From Botrytis cinerea B05.10 (Eukaryota > Ascomycota > Leotiomycetes > Helotiales > Sclerotiniaceae), in contig NC_037310.1 in NCBI RefSeq assembly GCF_000143535.2, positions 1,178,001 to 1,242,000 of the forward strand: 64,000 nucleotides of DNA. The letters are read 5' to 3'. The position numbers and the translations under genes were made by a program. Within the stretch, counting starts at the first letter, position 1. Every line of letters begins with the position of its first letter. Of this stretch, positions 1-11,194 are shown piece by piece. The notes below the pieces were generated by a model. It saw only the letters and a program-made list of their open reading frames with translations. It made no database searches and was not told the origin of the DNA.

Positions 1-1691
1 TTGGATCTGCTGTGGATCTCACAAATGCAATCGCCTGCATTGAAGGGCCCTCGGAGAGTCCATATGCTGGGGGTATCTTCTTTCTGCACATTTATTTTCC
101 TATTCAATATCCTGAAAGTCCTATGAAAGTGCGCTTCTTGACACAGATTCATCACCCGAATATCAGTACAGATGAAGATCTCTACTTGCCCAGTATTGCA
201 GTTGAATGGCCTCTGAAGAAATCTTTACATGAAGTTCTTTCGTCGATATTCTCAATTCTTAGCAAGCCCGAGTTGGATGATCATTTCATACCTGAGATTG
301 CGAAGGAGTATATTGATGACTACAAGGGGTTCTTCGAGAAGGCAACAATTTCTACAAGCAAACATGCGTCGAAGGAGAGACTAGACGTGGGAAAATTGGT
401 GTTAGATTGGATACAAGACTACGTGTCACTTGATTACGAAATTGCATCGTGTCACAAGGCTCTCTTGTTATGGCGTCAGAATATATGGGAGGCATTACCA
501 AAAGATGGTAGTGTCGAAGACGTCGAATTGCAATGCGTCATACCAGACTCTGCCATAGTGACTATATCTAAGAACTTGAGGAGATTGTGTACTGGAGAAG
601 TTGGACTTGAAGGAATTGACTTGAGTGGATGGGATAAGTGTGATCAGTATATAAGAGATCATTCTAAGTCTTCGCTTGGAAATACACTGGTTTTAGTGTG
701 GCTCATGCTCCAAAAAGAAAAGAGAGGTATCATAGACAATGATTACATGCTTCCTGGCTGGGCCCCAAACATTACTGTTGAAACATGTCAGCTTTTTCTG
801 AGGCAGTGGCGAGATGAAGTATGGGGAGCGTACCCAGAGGATACCTTCAACGATCTTCAATCTGTCATACCAGATTCTGCTATCGTCACCATATCTAACA
901 ATCTGGAAAAATTAGGCTACGGTCATATCAAACTTGAGCATTTGGACTTGCGGGAATGGGACTACAGCACTGAGTTTATAGATGAAGGAAATGAATTTGG
1001 TCTTCGGAATTTGCTACAAAACATATGGGAGGAGTTCGGCGAGGCAAAAGAGAAGACTAAAAATATAGCTGTTCCAGGACGCAGTCATGATTCCAGTGCT
1101 AAAGGTCCCAAGCCTCCCCGGGGACTACAACTTCTCGGTTTCAAGATTGCAAGTTATAAATTCAATCAGAAATCATTTTCTTCAAGAAGCCGTCTCCTTT
1201 CTCATAGGGCTAGAATCTTAAAGTCCAAACAAGAACCACGGATTACAAAAAGTGATCAGAACTCCAAGGCTAAAAATTCAAAGTCCAAGCAGAGATTACA
1301 AACCAAGACAAGTGCTTCTGGCGCCAAAGCTGACAGCTCAAGTTCTGGTCAGGGATCAGGAGTTGCAAAAGGCGGACTCGGCTCAGAGATTGGAAGCTCG
1401 AATTCTAACAAGCGACCACAAATTACGCGAAATAATCTTGTTACCAATATTCAAGGTTTAGCCTTTGAAGTCGAAGAACTAGACTTTCCAATTTCGAAAG
1501 ATGATCTCAGACCTATGGCTGAAGATTTAAGCTTTAACATCGAGGAACTAGACTTACCAAATTCGAGAGATGAACTCAGATCCATGGCTGGAGGTTTAAA
1601 GACTAGCCAGGAATTACAAGCTACAGGAGGCGAGGAGACCAGCAAGGGTCTCAAGGGAGGCAGTAAAGGCAAGGGCCCTGGTACAAGTTGA
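1..1691 (+). CDS. E2-like (UEV-type) protein with internal repeats, 5' partial
   Basis: The frame is open to the left edge, so the start lies outside the window; the first in-frame codon usable as a start (position 12) is GTG, not ATG. The first ~115 residues follow the ubiquitin-conjugating fold: GPSESPYAGG, FP..YP, then HPN. The residue at the catalytic position, eight after the HPN asparagine, is tyrosine (DLYLPS where active E2s have a Cys). It is therefore probably a UEV-like, catalytically dead E2 that could bind ubiquitin without carrying it. Two copies of a ~60-residue unit follow (about residues 147-208 and 259-316), each with VIPDSAIVTIS and ending in a Trp-Asp. The C-terminal third is Ser/Lys-rich and contains a short duplicated acidic motif (EELDFP/EELDLP). 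The function of the repeats is not recognised. Confidence 0.75.
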   Translation, partial: GSAVDLTNAIACIEGPSESPYAGGIFFLHIYFPIQYPESPMKVRFLTQIHHPNISTDEDLYLPSIAVEWPLKKSLHEVLSSIFSILSKPELDDHFIPEIAKEYIDDYKGFFEKATISTSKHASKERLDVGKLVLDWIQDYVSLDYEIASCHKALLLWRQNIWEALPKDGSVEDVELQCVIPDSAIVTISKNLRRLCTGEVGLEGIDLSGWDKCDQYIRDHSKSSLGNTLVLVWLMLQKEKRGIIDNDYMLPGWAPNITVETCQLFLRQWRDEVWGAYPEDTFNDLQSVIPDSAIVTISNNLEKLGYGHIKLEHLDLREWDYSTEFIDEGNEFGLRNLLQNIWEEFGEAKEKTKNIAVPGRSHDSSAKGPKPPRGLQLLGFKIASYKFNQKSFSSRSRLLSHRARILKSKQEPRITKSDQNSKAKNSKSKQRLQTKTSASGAKADSSSSGQGSGVAKGGLGSEIGSSNSNKRPQITRNNLVTNIQGLAFEVEELDFPISKDDLRPMAEDLSFNIEELDLPNSRDELRSMAGGLKTSQELQATGGEETSKGLKGGSKGKGPGTS

Positions 1692-2787
1692 TGAATGAAC
1701 TGCGTAATGATGATGTACTACCGGGTAGACTGCTACCATCATGATCACCATTCCTCGCTACAACATGGAAGAACATATCTATATGAACATAAACCGACTT
1801 CCTTGTGCAGAAATAGTCACAATGATAGTACCAATTCAACACGAAAATTCTGTCTCAGGGATAAGATCGAATTTTTCTATATGAACAAGTCAACTCATGC
1901 GATTATCCGATATTCGATCGTTTGATTTTTTCATTTTTTAAGTCGTCTTTTTTTTTAAACTAAAATAATGTAAGTTTCTCTGGGTATTGAGCAGACACAC
2001 TGAGAAAAAAAAACCAATCTAAGCTTCGGCAGTATCAAACTCCTCACCTGCAACTGCTATTAGGAAACCAGCTGTATATTTTGGGTTCTTGGAAAAGGGA
2101 CTGTGTCCGCAGAACGCCCACTCTTCATTCATTAGCCCCCCTGAGCTTCGAGCCTCGGGTATCATAGATTCCTGCAAAGATTTAGGAATTCATCGATCAC
2201 CTCCACATATCAAATAAACTGATGGGATCATCAAACGGGCAGTCGAAGTAGCTTTTGTTTTGGAATCTGGTCACACTTTTTAGTTTTAGCTTGGATTCGC
2301 AAGCCCTAGCCATTGCATCATTAAGATCATGGTCATATTTCTGTCTAGTGTTTATTGCTGGGACGAAACCATCCTGATAATCACAATTAGTGTTTATAGT
2401 TCACCTCTGTAGAATTCAAAATAAAAAACACTCATTTTAATAATAATATCGCAGGTTACGATCGTGTATAGTGATAGGTGTATAATGATATGATTAGACT
2501 AATAATTTAGTCTAATATTGGAAGCTGATACCTACTGAATTTCTATGGTTTCGGTTCTTGCGGTTCCTATCGATCTATCACGCGTATCTCTTCTTCCGGG
2601 GGGCCCCAATCGTTGGTTTCAGCCTATAATGTGTCTTGGGTATTTATTGGTTGATAAGGATAAGCCTCCCGTCATCAAACCAGAAACACTCCTCTACAAA
2701 AACTTTCAGACATCACCACTTTTAATTGAGACATTGCAATAGAGGTGCCAAATCTGAGAAGCCTCGTGGTATTGTACTTCGTTCAAA
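1692..2787. other. intergenic, no gene seen
   Basis: AT-rich spacer between two same-strand genes. A 65-codon open frame at 2545-2742 has no recognisable motif. Short T and A runs occur near 1930-2010. I see no RNA gene or repeat. Confidence 0.5.
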
Positions 2788-4128
2788 ATGTCCAGATCGA
2801 ATCGACGGTTGGACTGGAAAGATATCTTCCTATGCTACCCCATCTTCGATAATATTTGTGCCCACCTCGATCCAAATGACATCTTGTTTTTCCGATTGAC
2901 CACCAAGCAACTTTCCTCGTCGTTTAACTCGCTCTTCAAGACCCAGTGGAATATCAATCGCCAACTCACCCGCTTTGTTAAGGACCCTGTCGGCTTTCGG
3001 TCAAAGTTGGCTAAGCACGATGCCCTCATATCTGGAAGCTTCGCTTTACAATTCTTCGAAAGGAGATTCTGGCTTGACTCTGGCCTGGATATTTATGTGC
3101 AAGATGCGAACGACTTCAGGAATCCTGAACAAATAGGCACATACTTGGTCAAGCATGAAAGCTACGAACTACAAGGGTCAAAGACGGAAGCAAATGGTGG
3201 CTTGATAGACCATGTGGGCGAATTAAAGTACATGTCACAGGTATTTCATATCCCAAATCATTCATCATATATACTTACATGGATTCAGGTTGAATCATAC
3301 CTTAGGACAAGCTCGACCAAGGAGAAGCCAATTCAGATCCGAATAATCTACACAACCGGCATTCCTTTCCAAGCAATTCTCCAGGGCTCTCATACATCAC
3401 TTGTCATGAATGTCATCTCGTGGGATTTTGCGTATTCACTTTTCCCTGATATGAATTTCATCAAGAGAATAGCTTACGAAACAAATGGAGACAGCAGTAG
3501 CTATCTCCAAGCTAACACCAACCACGAAGTTCCAGAAGCAAAATACAGACGAAGAGGATGGGAATGGGAGAGAGTGGCAGCCATTGGCGATTCAAAAAAT
3601 TTACACTCCCTAAACTTGGCCGGCCGCAGAAAGATTGACGATTCATATACATGGACCATCAAACTTGATACTAACGATGTGAATGGTGGCCAACCTTCGT
3701 ATGTTCTACAAAATTCTTACTTCCAAGTCGTAGGACTTAGTCCACCCGACGCACAGTATTTCGTGTCTATGAACATTGTTCGCAGCTGCATTCTTCGTTA
3801 CGAATATCCAACGACGACGAGGTTTTACGACCCCTTCTCGTTCTGGGCATCGGTAAAACAGAAGCTGGACGACTTGACTCATAGTCAACTCTTAAAATTT
3901 CCCGAGGATGAACGGCCGATTCCTCTTCGAACGAGCGGTCCTAGTGGCTACAAGATAGAATATAACCCACGTACCATCAGGAGGCATGTGCAAGAACTAA
4001 AGGGATGGATCTTCTATGATGATCAGATCCCGATATGGTATGAAGAGTATCTCAAAGACGAAGAAGCTAGATTGAGGGCTAAAGAGGAAATGGAACAAGC
4101 CGAATTAGAGCTACATATCGTAAATTAA
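2788..4128 (+). CDS. F-box-like protein with nucleotidyltransferase-like motif
   Basis: Single-exon, 446 residues, starting at an ATG preceded by TCAAA. The N-terminus (residues ~10-50) resembles a fungal F-box: a hydrophobic helix pattern with HLDPNDILFFRLTTKQ. It is followed by SGSFALQFF...SGLDIYV, which looks like the GS...DxD signature of nucleotidyltransferase-fold domains, although only one of the two usual acidic residues is clear. The C-terminus is charged and probably coiled-coil (DEEARLRAKEEMEQAELE). The stop TAA is followed in the same frame by 37 further sense codons, again charged and helix-like, before TAG at 4240, so the stop may be recent, read through, or simply the end. F-box proteins of this type are presumed SCF substrate adaptors; no substrate can be inferred. 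Confidence 0.7.
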   Translation: MSRSNRRLDWKDIFLCYPIFDNICAHLDPNDILFFRLTTKQLSSSFNSLFKTQWNINRQLTRFVKDPVGFRSKLAKHDALISGSFALQFFERRFWLDSGLDIYVQDANDFRNPEQIGTYLVKHESYELQGSKTEANGGLIDHVGELKYMSQVFHIPNHSSYILTWIQVESYLRTSSTKEKPIQIRIIYTTGIPFQAILQGSHTSLVMNVISWDFAYSLFPDMNFIKRIAYETNGDSSSYLQANTNHEVPEAKYRRRGWEWERVAAIGDSKNLHSLNLAGRRKIDDSYTWTIKLDTNDVNGGQPSYVLQNSYFQVVGLSPPDAQYFVSMNIVRSCILRYEYPTTTRFYDPFSFWASVKQKLDDLTHSQLLKFPEDERPIPLRTSGPSGYKIEYNPRTIRRHVQELKGWIFYDDQIPIWYEEYLKDEEARLRAKEEMEQAELELHIVN

Positions 4129-4965
4129 GTAGAGGGATTTATTGCCGAACAAGAGAAGTATAAGATGGAACGAGACGACTTGGAGCTGTCCGTGACGGCG
4201 AAGCAAAGATATTGGCTGACGAAGTGGAGAAACTCTAATTAGATTAGCTGGGCTGAAGGTCTTGGCACGCTTGGGTCGAGATTACGACATCGAGGGGAGA
4301 ATATCGAACACCACATTTCCAAACTTACATTTGACATCGATTGACTTTTTTTTTTGGTTGTGAACATAGGCAAGAATTTCCTAAATCATGCTAATATCAT
4401 TTGCCCTTGGCCAGAGACTTGATAAGTTTGAGCTGGCTTGGCTTTGAAAGAGTCCTGGAGAGGAGGGGCAGGAGGAAGCCTGACAAAGATATTGTGCATT
4501 TTCTTATGTTGGTTTTGAGTATATGCCCCAGCATTTCGTTCTCACTTACAATCATTGAATACCACCATCCTGTAATCGATCTAGACCTGCTATCTCCTTG
4601 CGGGCTAGTCGTCCTAAATAGTCTTGGACTCACAAAGGACGTTAAATATATGTCAATCTGCAGAGGTTACTATTTTTAATAATAATTTATATACCTACGT
4701 GTGACTTGTACCATCTCTCAATCTCTTAATCGTCGTTGTAATGAAGTATAACTTGCTGAAACTATCAAATTTATACAGAAGAGCAATCTCGAAATAGTTA
4801 ACCTCGGTGGGTACAACGTTTTACTCTCTGAATCACGTGGTGTTGAAGCGGTATATCTTCGTGACACCGAAAACAATTTGTGGAAAATATCAGTCGTATT
4901 CATCACACTAACGCGCTTACGTAGAATCCTTCTACAACTTGCGACAGAAACATGCTACCAATTCA
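4129..4965. other. convergent intergenic region
   Basis: Lies between the 3' ends of the F-box-like gene (+) and the first HxxHC gene (-). The first ~110 nt continue the upstream reading frame after its stop codon. The remaining open frames on both strands overlap each other and carry no motif. Confidence 0.5.
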
Positions 4966-5697
4966 TCAAACGTCGTATTTAAGTAAGGAACATGTATGAT
5001 ACATCATAGGCCATTCAAAAGCCTCTGGTTCCTCAGGGACAGTCTTTGCTTGCAATATCAACTCCAGGCTGGCGGAGCAATGAGTTACGTGGCGATAAGC
5101 ATTGCTCGCATCCACCAATGGAGGATCATTTCTCAAAGCCATACCCATCTTTCTCCAAATATATACGCAGTGAAGCTCGTGAGCGTTCTGATGCGAAGTC
5201 CACACCCTGGTATAATTTCCAGCTCGCAAGAAATCCAACTCGTCCTTTCCCTTGATCGGCTGTGTGAGGTCGACATCGGAATACCAATCCCACGTTGTAA
5301 AGATGTCGCCGGCGTGTTCCACCAACTCATCAAAAACACAATCTCGAGGTATCCACGCGCTCATCATAGGGTCGAAAACACACCCATTCAATCTTGCAGC
5401 AGTCGGATTGCCTCCACAAGCTGTCCCTTCAGGAGCGACCGGTAATTTATGAGGTTTTCGAGAGGAGATGACCAGTCCGGTTATCGTTATGGACGACACG
5501 AATAACAGCACTATGGATAACAATGTAACTGAAATCAAAATTCTCCTCGAGATTCGAGACCGGATATCATCATTGACTTCTCGAAACCACGAGGGAGGCT
5601 CGCTCATCTCAGTTCCATCCTCGCTAGAAGAATCTGTGGTGAGTACCCTCTTATATTCGGGCCCATGAAGTTTTGGGGCAAAGAGGGATTTCTCCAT
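4966..5697 (-). CDS. UstYa-like (DUF3328-like) double-HxxHC membrane protein, copy 1
   Basis: 243 residues from the first true ATG (5697). The order is: cytoplasmic tail of ~50 residues, one membrane segment (about 53-76), then a luminal domain with CG..P..A...GC (Cys94, Cys106), W.P..C (Cys120), two HxxHC motifs (HELHC 173-177, HVTHC 203-207) and a conserved Cys near the end (Cys236, CSLL). Paired HxxHC motifs in a type II single-pass protein are the hallmark of the UstYa/DUF3328 group. Characterised members oxidise or cyclise Kex2-processed peptides in the secretory pathway of ustiloxin-type RiPP clusters. The CG..P..A...GC motif is extra relative to what I recall of canonical UstYa, so this may be a sister family. 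Two paralogues and a repeat precursor lie within 8 kb. It is transcribed away from the Zn2Cys6 regulator gene. Confidence 0.72.
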   Translation of the reverse strand: MEKSLFAPKLHGPEYKRVLTTDSSSEDGTEMSEPPSWFREVNDDIRSRISRRILISVTLLSIVLLFVSSITITGLVISSRKPHKLPVAPEGTACGGNPTAARLNGCVFDPMMSAWIPRDCVFDELVEHAGDIFTTWDWYSDVDLTQPIKGKDELDFLRAGNYTRVWTSHQNAHELHCVYIWRKMGMALRNDPPLVDASNAYRHVTHCSASLELILQAKTVPEEPEAFEWPMMYHTCSLLKYDV

Positions 5698-6721
5698 TAT
5701 CTGGTCACGGAACTCTGAACACGTGATAAACGACAATGATCACGCCCAACTGTTCAAGTGAGAGACAAGATGTGACAAGATTTGGTTCTTGAAACGAGAC
5801 TGGAACAAGTGCGAAGGTACAATGGCTGTAGAGATAGGAATAGTAATTGGATTACTCTTTCGACAGTAACGAACTTCCTCTCACCATGGTTCAGAATATA
5901 TAAGAATCAAGCATGTTTATTCTACGCTGTAACATGATTGGTAAAGTTACGGCTCATATCGAAGAATTAAAGATGTATGAACAATGGAAAGCCGTGTCGA
6001 GACGGCAACCCGAGGCGATCATGCAGCTTATATTTTGTGGTGGAGACCTGACGCCCGAAGAATGGGATTCAGTAAGCCCTAGCGAAAATCAGTTCCCTAC
6101 GCATATCCTTGTGCTCCATAAGTTAAGCTTAAGTAGCTCGGCTAATTTGCTCACCTGCATAAAAATAGGAGGGTTCCACCGAACGTGCCTATAGAGTAGA
6201 GATTTCTATAAGTGGGATGGATACAGATTCTACGTTGATGATTTGGCGTATTTATATGCCGGAGGATCTGTAACCTTATTGTCAGCCGACCGTGCACTCA
6301 GAGCTATATAGTACTCTGTATAAGAATTCGTCATCTAGACCATACGAGGGTAATTGCATATTTTCACCTGAAAAGGAAGGCAGTTTGGAATTGCATCAAT
6401 TCAAGGTTAACGAGCTTATCATGGTGCAACTTACTTCGTGGCGGTCATCATTTTTACCAAAAAAGGAAGGCATAGTATAGCCAATACACTATTGCCGCGT
6501 GAATTCCTTGCGGAGCTTATCACGATAGAATTGCCTTTGTTTTAGTTTTACGGAGAGCAATTCTAAGGAGCGCTGTTACAGTAGCTACTAGCTAGAGGTA
6601 GATGCAGCATAGAACCGTTACACTGATTAAGTCTTAACCTTTTATAAAACTGTTGATTTCTTTGCGCCTATTCTTACCCGTTCTTTCATTTTGAAAATTT
6701 TGCTTTCGTTGTTCTCACAAA
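5698..6721. promoter_or_regulatory. divergent promoter region between HxxHC copy 1 and the Zn2Cys6 regulator
   Basis: The two genes point away from each other, so the 1 kb between their start codons must hold both promoters. A TATATAAG-like box lies near 5890. No open frame here has a recognisable motif, and I did not find an obvious CGG-spacer-CCG palindrome by eye. Confidence 0.45.
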
Positions 6722-8690
6722 ATGGGAAACGAGTATCGAAGCCTAAAGGGATGCTGGACATGTCGTGTGAGGAAGAGAAAGTGTGACGAGAAGGTTCCAA
6801 TCTGTTCAGCCTGTAGATCTCTGGAGCTAGAGTGCCACGGATATGAAGAGCAGCCAATTTGGATGGATCGAGGCTCAAGACAGAAGGCAGAAGCGATGAA
6901 GATCAAACAGATGGTAGCGGAAGTGAGGAGACGAAGACGCAGGAGGGAAAGCTCAAGCGAAAAGTCCCTTTCATTGAAGAACCCAAGAACAAACTCTCAT
7001 TCTCGGCACTCCAGTCTCAACTCAACCTTCGTTACAACCCCTACAACCACACAAAGATACTCCTGGGGTCTTGAGGCTGTCTTCCCTTCTCATTCTGCAG
7101 CCTCCTCCCACTCAGACGGTTCTGATTATGATTTTGCTCCATTAAATGATGATGCATTGTCGGATTTTCTTCCTACCGACTTGGTTTTCCCCGAGCCACA
7201 AGCCCTATCACACGAGATTGAACTTCTTCACTCTAATAATTATACATTTGAGTGTGATCTGGTATCTTCACCCAACATCCAATTACAGACCAACAAAGTT
7301 GCACGGCCTCAGCCGGCAAACGTCCTGGAGTTGGTGTCGGGATCTGGACACTCTTCCCAAAAAAATTACCCTGTCATCTCCAACAAATCAGCGCTGGCCA
7401 TCGATAAATTGGGAGACGCTACAATATTGGCTTATTATTTCGAGAAAGTGTTCAACTGGCAGTTTCTGTCTTGCCAATCACATTTGTCAGCCTTCAACCA
7501 GGGACATATTATGTGGCTAGTCTCTAAGTCACAGCCACTATACCATGCTACATTGGCCTTGAGTAGTTCGCACAAATACCTCCAGACAAATATAACCATC
7601 GATGAGCACACACCCCAATATGACGTAGCGATCAAAGAACTTCACAATGAGTTGCAAGATCCAAAATCATACGAAGATGTCTCGATATTAGCTTGCATAG
7701 TTATGTTTTTGCATTCTGCCGTACGTCAAATCATTCAGTTTTTGCATGCATACACTAAAATAAACCTCATAGCTGTTATACAAGTCAGTGAATTCTGACT
7801 GGTGCTTGCATCTACAAGCGGGTATCTCAATCGTAACTTCTTGGATCGATAACCAAAATCAACATTATGCTTTCGGCTCTTCGTATGCTGAGGATACAGA
7901 CGCCGAATCAAGCACTATCAAGTCAGCGAAAGTTTTTCTCGTTGGTTGCATCATCAGATTCGACTTATTATCAAGTCTCACCAGAAATTCTGTCCCAGCG
8001 TTGAATAAACGTTATCAACAATTTCTACACGCACCTTCTTATAGCTCACCTCTACAAGCAGCTTTGCAGTGCCGCAGTTGGCTTTTCAGCATACTGTTGG
8101 ATGTATATTCCCTACGTGAATGGAAAGAGGGAAAAGAGGTTAAAGGGCTACTTAGTTTACGAGAACTAGTATCTAAAGCCTTCCCAATCAAGAAAACATT
8201 AGAGAGGGGCATTTCCCTGAACATGGAAGAGATTAACAACTTCAAGCAGAGTCCTGAGAGCATTGAACAAAGTACGAACACTAAGCCTCAACAGCCAAGC
8301 TACAATATACTCGTTGTGACACACATATTTGCATGCTCTGTATCTATCTTTCTGGAAGTGGTATTATCTGGAGCCTTACCAAAGTTGCCTGAGATCCAAC
8401 ATGAAGTTAATCGAGCACTTGAATCTTACGCTTACATCAACGATCCCGACCTCTTAAATGTATTGCGCTGGCCATTGTGTGTGGCAGCATCTGTCGCAGA
8501 GCCGGATCAGTATGATTTCTTTAGAAGCTTGCTGGCTTCCCCAAATGTAGCGTGGATCGGCACGTTTCGTGAATCGTTGGAGCGTCTTGAAGAGTGGTGG
8601 CGATTAAGTTTAGATGCGAAATATACTGATGCTGGTGTTGAGTCTGCACGTTCTCGGAAATTTATGGCGTGGGATATCTTGGTTTCATAG
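6722..8690 (+). CDS. Zn(II)2Cys6 fungal transcription factor
   Basis: Two exons, 6722-7720 and 7785-8690. The 64-nt intron (GTACGT...CAAG) has an ACTAA branch-like site and joins the frames in phase 0, giving 634 residues. The DNA-binding cluster is complete: Cys11-x2-Cys14-x6-Cys21-x6-Cys28-x2-Cys31-x6-Cys38, followed by a basic linker rich in Arg (EVRRRRRRR). The long C-terminal part, with LACIVMFLHSA followed by WCLHLQAG across the junction, resembles the Fungal_trans_2 regulatory domain. It sits among three HxxHC genes, a Kex2-repeat precursor and a transporter, so a pathway-specific regulator role is the simplest inference. An acceptor 4 nt further downstream (AG at 7787-7788) would create an immediate stop, which supports the chosen one. 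Confidence 0.85.
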
Positions 8691-9596
8691 GGCGAGAATT
8701 TTTGTCAAATAACTTTAGCAAGTGGTAAATAATAGAAACTACTCGTATCGTCAAGTGTTGCTATATAGCATTTCATTCCAATGATCACATGATACCGCTT
8801 GTGAATTTTGGCTTCTATAGGAAGAGGGTTGAGAGACGGTACGTAAATTCCTCTACTGCCGCAAACACCAAACACTACTCATGGCCGCTGAGAAAACACT
8901 TGGACCAGCGAGTGCGGAGACATGAATCTACACTCTCGTATATCATCTTTGGTAGAATTTGATAAGGTGGCTAATATTGGAGAGGAATTATAAAAGCTTG
9001 AGCCTATGCACTAATCGTGGATTTGCTGGCCAATGTAAGCCGCGGCCAAAAGTGTTTAAATGTCTTGTACAAATTGAAATCCGATCAGGTAGCTTGGAAT
9101 TGAGGAGCAAGATTTGCAGATTTGATATGAAGATTGAAGACAATTTGACGAGTAAGGTGTGAAATCATGTCAAATTGCCTGGATCCATTCTTGGCATGGG
9201 GTGATGCGATATATAATGCCACTTATCAATACTGGCAGAGGTCTAGACTTTCTTGTTACGACCCCGCATGATTATGCAAGTCGGATTACATATCTCTTAT
9301 CGCTACCCCTGTGAACCCGCATATAAACTTTACCTTTGCAGGCGAGCCAAGCCTGGCAAGTTGTTGCGCAAAAGAGCAACTTGTAACGGTTTCAACCCCT
9401 CCATCATATTTTGTCTAGCTTGAGCTTCCGGGTACCTACCGAAAAAATGTTGCTATGGTCACGAACTCTACGTTGTTTGATCTTAGACAGAACTCGTTCT
9501 TTGCTTGCTGTAGTGTAAGCTTTAACCCATAAATCACTTTTGTCTGGGCGACGACTTTGTTCTCAATTTACAGTCCAGTTTTTGTTGAATGCAAAA
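8691..9596. other. intergenic, promoter side of HxxHC copy 2
   Basis: AT-rich 0.9 kb with no credible coding frame. It should contain the terminator of the regulator gene and the promoter of the next gene. A 67-codon frame at 8959-9162 is not supported by any motif. Confidence 0.45.
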
Positions 9597-10280
9597 ATGG
9601 CTAAGCAAGATGAAGAATCTCGAGAATCTCAAGATCCTCTGCTTGCCGAGGAGTTCGCCGAGCTCAAAGGCGACATAAACCCTCCTCGTCGAACTTTCAC
9701 AACAACGAGATACTTACTTATCTTCGGGATAATGACCATAGTACTCTTCGCATCCATTCTTTCAGTCTTTTCTTACACGCGGCGAGTCTCGGAAAAAAAC
9801 TCATCTCGGCCTGAGCCCCCAGACCATACATTCTGCGGAAGAACACCAGCAGACGCTGTTAAAAATGGCTGTCATTTCGAACCTATGCTCAGCTCTTGGG
9901 TGCCCGAAGCCTGCTACTTCACCGATGAAGGTGACTACGACGTCTTCGAAGATCTCCCCTGGTACTCTGATCCCTTCCTCCGACAACCCTTAAACACAAC
10001 CGAGATGATGAATGTAAGGGCCGGTAATTACGGCCATGTTTATACGACCTGGGCGTACCACGATGAACATTGTCTATACACGTGGAGAAAGCTGGCGATG
10101 GCGATGGAGAAGAGATTGCCGATGGTGGATACGAAGACGGCAGATGAGGAACATTCGCAACATTGTGCGAGGGTTACGAGGAACTATGTGAGGGAGGATG
10201 GACAGGAGAAGATTGCGGATTTGAAGACTTTGGGGTTAAAGGTTACGCTTACTTATTTTGGGTGTGTCAATTTGTTCTGA
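9597..10280 (+). CDS. UstYa-like (DUF3328-like) double-HxxHC membrane protein, copy 2
   Basis: 227 residues from the ATG at 9597; the frame is open further upstream but without ATG. The layout matches copy 1: acidic cytoplasmic tail, membrane segment about 38-58, CG..P..A...GC (Cys80, Cys92), W.P..C (Cys106), HDEHC (155-159), HSQHC (186-190) and a terminal CVNL (Cys223). The Trp/Arg-Lys stretch after the first HxxHC (YTWRKLAMAM) matches YIWRKMGMAL of copy 1, showing common ancestry, though overall similarity is modest. It lies upstream of, and converges with, the Kex2-repeat precursor gene. The likely role, by family, is oxidative modification or cyclisation of the released peptide in the secretory pathway; the precise reaction is unknown. 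Confidence 0.72.
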   Translation: MAKQDEESRESQDPLLAEEFAELKGDINPPRRTFTTTRYLLIFGIMTIVLFASILSVFSYTRRVSEKNSSRPEPPDHTFCGRTPADAVKNGCHFEPMLSSWVPEACYFTDEGDYDVFEDLPWYSDPFLRQPLNTTEMMNVRAGNYGHVYTTWAYHDEHCLYTWRKLAMAMEKRLPMVDTKTADEEHSQHCARVTRNYVREDGQEKIADLKTLGLKVTLTYFGCVNLF

Positions 10281-11194
10281 GGGGTTGCTAGAATGGGTTC
10301 GTGTGCCCAGATGTACAGCTTGGTGGATTACCTACGAAAAGAGGTTTAGCCGCACAGCCATAAGGAGGCAAGAGTGATTAGGGCTTCATATAGTCCGGAC
10401 GTCCAGACTATAGCTTGCAAGTCCCAAAGTTTTTGGCGTTTAGAATACTGTAAATACTTGAACACTAGTCAGTAATCGAACTGAATGGAATCTTGCAAGG
10501 CGTTTGAGTATATGAAATAGATCCAACATCTCAAATGTTTTTAATATCCCAAAGATTTTTGACGTAAGAAATGACGTAATTAATTAAGACAAATTTGTTC
10601 CGCTAAATATTTATATTCTATATTCTATGTCATTGTGCGATATTTTGATAGTATCAAAGTATTGATACTACCAGCGGCTGGAGAATTTCTCGTGACAAGC
10701 GCTTTTACTAAGTTATGAACGCTGAGGTTCTTGTACAGATGAATTCTCTGGAAGTAGGAGACTCACTCTTAAATCTTATACCAGTGATCAGTAGTACCTC
10801 GTAATAAGAAGTTGTAGAATTCTTTATCAAGATTTAAGAGTAAAAGGTAATGTAGAAAAATGAAACACTGATTATTTTACCGCGATCTGGTCCATTGAAA
10901 CCCCTGGGCATAACAAATCGCATAACAATTTCAAAGTAGGTCAAAGACAATACGAATAGTTTTATGCATATATTCTAGCATTTCTAGGGCTAAATCTAGG
11001 TGGTTCTTGCACTACTGAAGTTACGCTATAGCATTCGGCAAGACCGCAATCGGAAAGCCCTTCATCTACTACTCAGGCTCTAGACATTCAACTATTCTAG
11101 ATCCGGTACTAACCCCCATCTCATCCTCATACTTGTGATCATAAATCATAAGTCATCTCGAATATCCCCCAGATCCAAATATTAACTACACTAT
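10281..11194. other. convergent intergenic region, AT-rich
   Basis: Between the 3' ends of HxxHC copy 2 and the precursor gene. I looked for further precursor-like repeat exons on the minus strand beyond the stop at 11195 and saw none. No other feature is visible. Confidence 0.5.

Noticed and set aside
4397..4679. Overlapping frames on both strands
   Set aside because: They mirror each other over the same bases and show no motif; probably noncoding 3' flank.
5913..6194. 93-codon frame downstream of a TATA-like box
   Set aside because: No recognisable domain, and it lies in the divergent promoter region; the TATA-like box alone is not enough.
7788..8690. Second independent gene after the Zn2Cys6 protein
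   Set aside because: It begins with GTG, not ATG, and joins the upstream frame through a 64-nt intron; the sequence continues the Fungal_trans_2-like domain.
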